This document shows, in pieces, positions 57,939 through 58,196 of a stretch of DNA of 58,196 bases (position 1 is the first letter of the stretch; every line of letters starts with the position of its first letter). Both the position numbers and the translations under genes were made by a program. The stretch is from a virus. Below the pieces are notes generated by a model. The model made no database searches, was not told where the DNA came from, and saw only the letters and a program-made list of their open reading frames with translations. The stretch is taken from positions 1 to 58,196 of IMG/VR virus record IMGVR_UViG_3300032087_000460, one strand, 5' to 3'.

Positions 57939-58196
57939 TTACCGGCCTGCTAAACCACGCCGTTTCTTTTTCTTTTTAGTTTTACGTTTATGCACAAAAC
58001 CGCCCCGTTTAAAGTCACCGGGTCCACCTGCGCCGCCGTCTGGTCCGTCAGCTCCAGTGTCAGACGCAGCGTCTCCGCCTCCTCCGCCGCCACCAGCGCC
58101 ACCATCATCACCGCCGCCTTCATCAAAACCGCCAGTATCACTGTAGCCCTCTAAGTCACTACCAGAACTAAATCCAGTAGTACCTTCATCAAAGCC
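57939..58196 (-). CDS. C-terminal 85 residues of the large virion protein that starts at 2877
   Basis: Open from the window edge to TAA at 57941-57939. On the closed circle it continues the reading frame ending at base 301, making one protein of about 944 residues. It repeats [12 protein letters not shown] with a 22-residue period across the join, then runs into Gly/Asp-rich sequence and a basic tail (RGGFVHKRKTKKKKKRRG). The scaffold gene follows. The basic tail may contact DNA. Confidence 0.7.
   Translation of the reverse strand, partial: GFDEGTTGFSSGSDLEGYSDTGGFDEGGGDDGGAGGGGGGGDAASDTGADGPDGGAGGPGDFKRGGFVHKRKTKKKKKRRGLAGR

Noticed and set aside
1-58196. CRISPR arrays, insertion sequences or transposases
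   Set aside because: No regularly spaced direct repeats of 25-40 bases, no transposase-like frame and no terminal inverted repeat pairs were seen by reading.

Overview
The window is a nearly complete tailed-phage genome of the marine podovirus kind, joined at its left end to 300 bases of a bacterial methionyl-tRNA synthetase gene (metG). The metG piece is visibly richer in G and C and stops abruptly at a 17-base stretch (284-300) that matches the last 17 bases of the window (58180-58196) with one mismatch. Joining base 58196 to base 301 keeps a long leftward reading frame open across the join. I therefore read 301-58196 as one circularly closing phage genome of 57,896 bp and the metG piece as a chimeric end. 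The closest relatives I can name from memory are HMO-2011-type podoviruses of marine alphaproteobacteria. The main reason is the family A DNA polymerase with a DnaJ-like zinc finger between its exonuclease and polymerase domains. No phage RNA polymerase gene is visible.

On the circle the genome has two arms leaving a 1.05-kb non-coding control region (11590-12635). The rightward arm (12636-31007) carries early and metabolic genes. It begins with small genes of unknown role and a DUF7227-like gene, followed by tiny membrane and acidic proteins and a SleB-type cell wall hydrolase. After these come a tyrosine integrase, primase, DnaB-type helicase, M15 peptidase, ThyX and DNA polymerase. The arm ends with a candidate ssDNA-binding protein, a Cas4/RecB-like nuclease, a T7 endonuclease I-like resolvase, a monomeric B12-dependent ribonucleotide reductase, a second nuclease-like protein, an RMF-like protein and MazG. 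Together these genes would make deoxynucleotides and replicate and recombine the genome.

The leftward arm runs from 11589 to 301, continues across the join from 58196, and ends at 31004. In transcription order it holds small basic proteins and membrane proteins of the lysis type, terminase subunits, portal, a 944-residue virion protein, scaffold, major capsid protein and decoration-like proteins. After these come about 15 kb of tail-fibre, adhesin and tail-tube genes (55.2 to 39.7 kb) and then large helical proteins likely to be internal virion or ejection proteins. The two arms meet tail to tail with overlapping stop codons at 31004-31007.

The control region contains at least six copies of a 15-bp dyad (GCG[T/A]CA, 3 bases, TG[T/A]C[G/A]C), one of them inverted. 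It also holds phased AAGTAAT/ATTACTT repeats, an AT-rich block with GTTATAAC palindromes, and a consensus sigma70 promoter pointing left. Two more promoters with the same 16-bp spacer lie before 7779 and before the capsid gene. This suggests that host RNA polymerase transcribes the late arm. Functions marked as unknown below are unknown to me; database searches were not possible.
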